From: Mariprofundus sp.
Lineage (GTDB): Bacteria > Pseudomonadota > Zetaproteobacteria > Mariprofundales > Mariprofundaceae
Length of the DNA stretch: 5,864 nt
NCBI GenBank assembly: GCA_021772845.1
Contig: JAJFLF010000040.1
Location: 1 to 5,864, forward strand
Reading direction: 5' to 3'
In this document: piece by piece, positions 5,860-5,864 of the stretch
How the letters are laid out: every line of letters begins with the position of its first letter
Numbering within the stretch: the stretch's first letter is position 1
Notes under the pieces: model-generated
Told to the model about the DNA's origin: nothing
The model's database searches: none
What the model saw: only the letters and a program-made list of their open reading frames with translations
Translations under genes and position numbers: made by a program

Positions 5860-5864
5860 GTCGC

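Noticed and set aside
5806..5864. Fur box or strong sigma-70 promoter upstream of exbB
   Set aside because: No convincing GATAATGATAATCATTATC-like site; only weak -35/-10 matches with a 19-bp spacer, so no separate promoter is annotated.

Overview
The window is one compact block of seven genes, all read on the minus strand (right to left), from a Gram-negative bacterium. The evidence for Gram-negative is a complete TonB-ExbB-ExbD energy-transducing set, an outer-membrane TonB-dependent receptor (TBDR), and two proteins with Sec-type signal peptides. Base composition is close to balanced. Nothing fixes the taxon. Receptor sequence style and gene order loosely recall marine chemolithotrophs (Zetaproteobacteria, Campylobacterota), but that is a weak impression from memory.

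Layout in transcription order: a non-coding leader (5864-5789) with a pair of near-identical AT-rich direct repeats and an 8-G run at the ribosome-binding region; exbB (5788-5159); exbD (best start 5169, overlapping exbB by 11 bp, to 4759); tonB (4757-4032); a TonB-dependent receptor (best start 4000, to 1786) broken by one extra G in a G7 run at 3578-3584; a small secreted Spy/CpxP-like protein with an N-terminal cysteine cluster (1763-1227); a secreted, C-terminally membrane-anchored DUF4198-like protein (GTG start at 1230, to 436); and the first 144 codons of a NapH/NosR-like polytopic 4Fe-4S membrane protein (434 to beyond base 1). Gaps between genes range from small overlaps to 31 bp, with no terminator, so the set looks like a single operon. 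There is no gene-free stretch over 300 bases.

Inferred teamwork: ExbB/ExbD use the proton-motive force to drive TonB, which energises the receptor to import a scarce substrate across the outer membrane. The three downstream genes encode periplasm-facing or membrane proteins rich in Cys/His that could bind the substrate or pass electrons to or from it. The parsimonious hypothesis is a self-contained metal (iron, copper, nickel or similar) or metal-complex uptake and redox-handling system; the substrate cannot be read from the sequence.

The most notable signal is two poly-G tracts in the same operon. G7 inside the receptor plug knocks it out of frame, and G8 sits 6 bases upstream of the exbB start. 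Either the receptor tract is a sequencing error, or the locus is switched by slipped-strand (phase) variation.
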